Origin: Streptomyces griseocarneus
Lineage (GTDB): Bacteria > Actinomycetota > Actinomycetes > Streptomycetales > Streptomycetaceae
DNA length: 64,000 nucleotides
Reading direction: 5' to 3'
NCBI RefSeq assembly: GCF_014655595.1
Contig: NZ_BNBL01000013.1
Span: forward strand, 110,796-174,795
The notes below the pieces were generated by a model that saw only the letters and a program-made list of their open reading frames with translations, had not been told where the DNA came from and made no database searches. Below, piece after piece: positions 61,499-64,000 of the stretch. The translations under genes and the position numbers were made by a program. Within the stretch, counting starts at the first letter, position 1. Every line of letters starts with the position of its first letter.

Positions 61499-62251
61499 AT
61501 GCCCGCAGTAGAGCTCGTGCACGCCGACGGCCCGGGCGGCGCCTGGGCCGCCGCGGTGTCCGCGGCCGTGCGCGAAGGCCGGACCGTGGTCCTGCACTGC
61601 CTGGTCGGGGAGTGGAGCGCGCCCGACAGCCCGGAGCTGGCCCTGCTGCTGGGCCGTGAGCACCGCCGCTACGCCTCCACGCGGCACGCCGCCTGCAGGG
61701 ACCGGTTCGTGGCCTCCCGGCGGCTGATCAAGTACGCGGCGTCGGCGGCGCTCGGCGTCTCCCCCTGGACGCTGGAGCTGGCGATCAGCCCGGGCGGCCG
61801 CAAGTACCTCCGGGGCTGCGGCTGGCTCGGGCTGAGCCTGAGCCACACCGGCAACCTGCTGGTGCTGGCGCTGAGCGCGACCGGTCGCGTGGGCGCCGAC
61901 AGCGAGGCGCTCAGCCGGTCGATGTGCAACCCGGCGCTGGTGCGCCGGGTGTGCACCGACGCGGAGATGGCGGCCCTGGCCGCCCTGCCGGCGGGCGAGC
62001 GGGGCCGGGCGATGCTGCGGCTGTGGACCCTGAAGGAGGCCTACACCAAGGCCATCGGCGTCGGCATGCGGCTGCCCTTCCGCGAGTTCGGCTTCGCGGT
62101 CGACGGCGACAAGGCCGTACTGCACGACACCGAGGGGGTGCCGGCCCATCCGGTGGAGTGGGATTTCACCACGCACTGGATCGACGCCGACGACTCGTAT
62201 GTCGTGAGTACGGCCCAGACCCGGTCACCCGGGCATCCGCTCGCCGCCTAG
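61499..62251 (+). CDS. Sfp-type phosphopantetheinyl transferase of the PKS cluster
   Basis: 250 aa. It would convert apo-ACP to holo-ACP with CoA. P-motifs: S115-HTG (LSLSHTG), G132-A-D-S-E136 in place of the usual G-[VI]-D-[IV]-E, and W176-TLKEAYTK184. The catalytic Asp and both Glu residues are kept. Dedicated PPTases inside type II clusters occur in the jadomycin pathway. The ATG at 61499 has GGAAAGG upstream. It is the last gene of the SnoaL-PPTase operon and is convergent with the SARP gene. Confidence 0.9.
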   Translation: MPAVELVHADGPGGAWAAAVSAAVREGRTVVLHCLVGEWSAPDSPELALLLGREHRRYASTRHAACRDRFVASRRLIKYAASAALGVSPWTLELAISPGGRKYLRGCGWLGLSLSHTGNLLVLALSATGRVGADSEALSRSMCNPALVRRVCTDAEMAALAALPAGERGRAMLRLWTLKEAYTKAIGVGMRLPFREFGFAVDGDKAVLHDTEGVPAHPVEWDFTTHWIDADDSYVVSTAQTRSPGHPLAA

Positions 62252-62272
62252 CCCGCGGCCCGGCTCACGTTC

Positions 62273-63079
62273 CTACGCGGTGAGCAACGCGTGGGTCGGG
62301 GCGGGAACTTCGAGCCGCTCGTCGTTGGCGAGCACGGCCTGGTGCAGGCGCTGCAGCCGCGGGGACGGCTCCACGCCGAGCTCCTCGACCAGGGCCCGGC
62401 GCAGCGACTGGAAGGCGTCCAGCGCCCGCCAGGGGTGGCCTGCCCGGTAGAGGGCGGTCATCAGCTGGGCGCACAGCGCCTCGTGCATGGGCTGCTGGGC
62501 GACCAGCATGCGCAGCTCGCCGATGAGTTCGGCGTGCCGGCCGAGCTGGAGGTCGGCCTCGATGCGCAGTTCGAGGGCGCGGGTGCGCTCCTCCTGCATG
62601 CCGATGATCTCCATGCCGAGCACCTCGCCGACCGGTACGTCGACGAGCGCGGGGCCCCGCCACAGCTCCAGGGCCCGGCCGAGCTCGGCGGTGGCGGTGG
62701 CGGGGTCGTTCTCCCCCATGGCGCGGCTGCCGCGCCGGACGAGCTGCTGGAACTCCAGCAGGTCGCAGGAGTACTCCATCGGATTGAGCTGGTACCCGCC
62801 GTAGCAGGTCGCCAGGATGTCCTTGGCCGTACGGCCGTCCTCCCTCGGCCCCGCCTCGCTGATCTTCCGGCGGAGCTGGAGGATGTAGGTCTGCAGTGTG
62901 GTGGCGGCGCTGCGCGGAATGGCGTCGCCCCACACTTCGGTCATCAAGGTTTCCACCGCGACGACCCGGCCCGCGCGAATGGCGAGCAGAGCGAGAATCT
63001 GTCGGGGCTTCCCTGCGGTCGGCACAATCGAGGTGCCGTTCACCCGTGCCGCGATCGGTCCCAGAACTTCGATTTGCAT
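62273..63079 (-). CDS. SARP transcriptional activator of the PKS cluster
   Basis: 268 aa. An OmpR-like winged helix (about 1-95; LLAIRAGRVVAVETLMTEVWG then AATTLQTYILQLRRKI) is followed by a bacterial transcriptional activation domain (about 100-250) with TPR-like helices. This is the ActII-ORF4/DnrI size class with no NB-ARC extension. It should bind the 11-bp heptamer repeats at 55145-55162 and 60158-60175. The ATG at 63077-63079 fits MQIEVLGPIAARVNG, the family start; the ribosome site is weak, and an ATG at 63121 would add 14 untypical residues. No TTA codon is present, unlike many SARPs. Confidence 0.93.
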   Translation of the reverse strand: MQIEVLGPIAARVNGTSIVPTAGKPRQILALLAIRAGRVVAVETLMTEVWGDAIPRSAATTLQTYILQLRRKISEAGPREDGRTAKDILATCYGGYQLNPMEYSCDLLEFQQLVRRGSRAMGENDPATATAELGRALELWRGPALVDVPVGEVLGMEIIGMQEERTRALELRIEADLQLGRHAELIGELRMLVAQQPMHEALCAQLMTALYRAGHPWRALDAFQSLRRALVEELGVEPSPRLQRLHQAVLANDERLEVPAPTHALLTA

Positions 63080-63161
63080 GACTGGAGCATCGCAGCCACG
63101 TTTCGGCTTCAACCAGTGCATGGGGCATGAGTGGGTGTGAAAATCTCACACCCGGTCCTTA

Positions 63162-64000
63162 TCAGTCCTTGATGGTGCAGATCACGGCGCCGGACGATAC
63201 CGATGCCCCGACCTCCGCCGCCAGGTCCTTGACCGTGCCGCTGCGGTGGGCGTTGAGCGGCTGCTCCATCTTCATGGCCTCGAGGACGATGATCAGTTCG
63301 CCCTCCTGGACCTCCTGCCCGTCCTCCACGGCCACCTTGACGATGGTGCCCTGCATCGGCGAGGTCAATGCGTCGCCGGAGACAACCGGTCCGGATTTTC
63401 TGGCCGCCCGCCGCTGCTTGGGCCTGGGGGCGGCGGGACCGGAGGCGACGGCGCCGAGGGAGGCGGGGAGCGTGACCTCGAGGCGTTTGCCGCCGACCTC
63501 GACGACGACGGTTTCGCGGCCGGGGGTCTCTTCGTCCTCGTCGGGGGTGGTGCCGGTGAAGGGGGTGATGGTGTTGTCGAACTCGGTCTCGATCCAGCGG
63601 GTGTGGATGCGGAACGGGTCGGCGGTGAACGCGGGATCGGTGACCACGGCCTGGTGGAAGGGGATGGCGGTGGCCATGCCCTCGACCTGGAACTCCGCCA
63701 GCGCGCGTGCCGCCCGCTGCAGCGCCTGCTCACGCGTGGCACCGGTGACGATCAGCTTGGCCAGCAGCGAGTCCCACGCCGGACCGATCACACTCCCGGA
63801 CTCCACACCCGCGTCCAGACGCACACCCGGGCCGGTGGGAGGCGTGAAACGGGTGACGGTGCCCGGGGCGGGCAGGAAGTTACGGCCCGGGTCCTCGCCG
63901 TTGATACGGAACTCGAACGAGTGCCCGCGGACGGGGGGGTCGGTGTAGCCGAGTTCCTCGCCGTCGGCGATGCGGAACATCTCCCTCACCAGGTCGATGC
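63162..64000 (-). CDS. Acetyl/propionyl-CoA carboxylase alpha (biotin) subunit, 5' part beyond window
   Basis: The visible C-terminal part ends with the biotin carboxyl carrier domain (EAMKMEQPL; biotinyl Lys). Upstream is the end of a biotin carboxylase, with GHSFEFRINGEDPGRNFLP and PPTGPGVRLDAGV typical of actinomycete AccA2/AccA3 subunits. The upstream half of the carboxylase lies beyond the right edge. It makes carboxybiotin for acetyl-CoA or propionyl-CoA carboxylation and so can supply malonyl-CoA for the adjacent PKS; it may equally be a housekeeping gene. Confidence 0.93.
   Translation of the reverse strand, partial: IDLVREMFRIADGEELGYTDPPVRGHSFEFRINGEDPGRNFLPAPGTVTRFTPPTGPGVRLDAGVESGSVIGPAWDSLLAKLIVTGATREQALQRAARALAEFQVEGMATAIPFHQAVVTDPAFTADPFRIHTRWIETEFDNTITPFTGTTPDEDEETPGRETVVVEVGGKRLEVTLPASLGAVASGPAAPRPKQRRAARKSGPVVSGDALTSPMQGTIVKVAVEDGQEVQEGELIIVLEAMKMEQPLNAHRSGTVKDLAAEVGASVSSGAVICTIKD

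Overview
The window is a very GC-rich actinobacterial chromosome segment, almost certainly Streptomyces. The evidence is strongly biased codon usage, many GTG and TTG starts, short ATGA/GTGA overlaps, near absence of TTA codons, and hallmark genes (rpf, Pmt, SARP, type II PKS, MmpL-type exporter, BldA-type TTA genes). From memory, the gene order from ppc through galTEK, the ABC-F gene, ispE, rsmA, rpf, tatD, rsmI and pmt follows the conserved Streptomyces coelicolor core around its ppc-to-pmt region. I could not run an alignment.

Layout. 1-9.4 kb: ppc (3' end cut by the window edge), an acyl desaturase with its TetR regulator and operator, a MarR regulator, a LuxR response regulator, and the galTEK operon. 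9.4-14.3 kb: an atypical LuxR response regulator, a PQQ-like membrane protein and an ABC-F ATPase. 14.4-25.3 kb: a housekeeping run on the minus strand (ispE, rsmA, rpf, tatD, a zinc-ribbon protein, rsmI, a DUF6299-like secreted protein, an EamA transporter, a penicillin-binding protein, pmt). 25.5-34.2 kb: a MarP-like membrane protease, a secreted HNH nuclease with a ten-unit repeat, an MFS drug exporter fused to a winged-helix domain, an ECF nickel/cobalt importer operon and a serine hydrolase. 34.2-50.5 kb: two SDRs, tricorn protease, TetR-MmpL pair with two clear operators, a BVMO-SDR operon with an orphan palindrome, xth, GNAT, a DUF1269 protein, an orphan histidine kinase with a lipoprotein, and a GH89 alpha-N-acetylglucosaminidase. 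50.6-53.7 kb: a TTA-containing lipoprotein, a class-II tRNA-like gene with an abnormal anticodon arm, and a nitroreductase-hemerythrin fusion.

53.8-64 kb is an aromatic (type II) polyketide cluster. It holds an MFS exporter, a 9-codon leader ORF coupled to KS-alpha, the KS-beta chain-length factor, ACP, didomain aromatase/cyclase, a divergent ActIII-type ketoreductase, a SnoaL-like protein, an unrecognised helical protein, a dedicated Sfp-type phosphopantetheinyl transferase, a SARP activator and the start of an acyl-CoA carboxylase biotin subunit that runs off the right edge. The carboxylase can supply malonyl-CoA, the PPTase can activate the ACP, and the minimal PKS with KR and ARO/CYC would build and fold a C9-reduced chain. 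The SARP probably acts on heptamer direct repeats with 11-bp periodicity that I see in both divergent control regions of the cluster. No ring-2 cyclase or oxygenase is inside the window, so the cluster probably continues to the right or the product is simple.

No insertion sequence, prophage or CRISPR array was seen. The most unusual items are the tRNA-like gene, the polyketide cluster with its control elements, two in-frame TTA codons, and several domain fusions.
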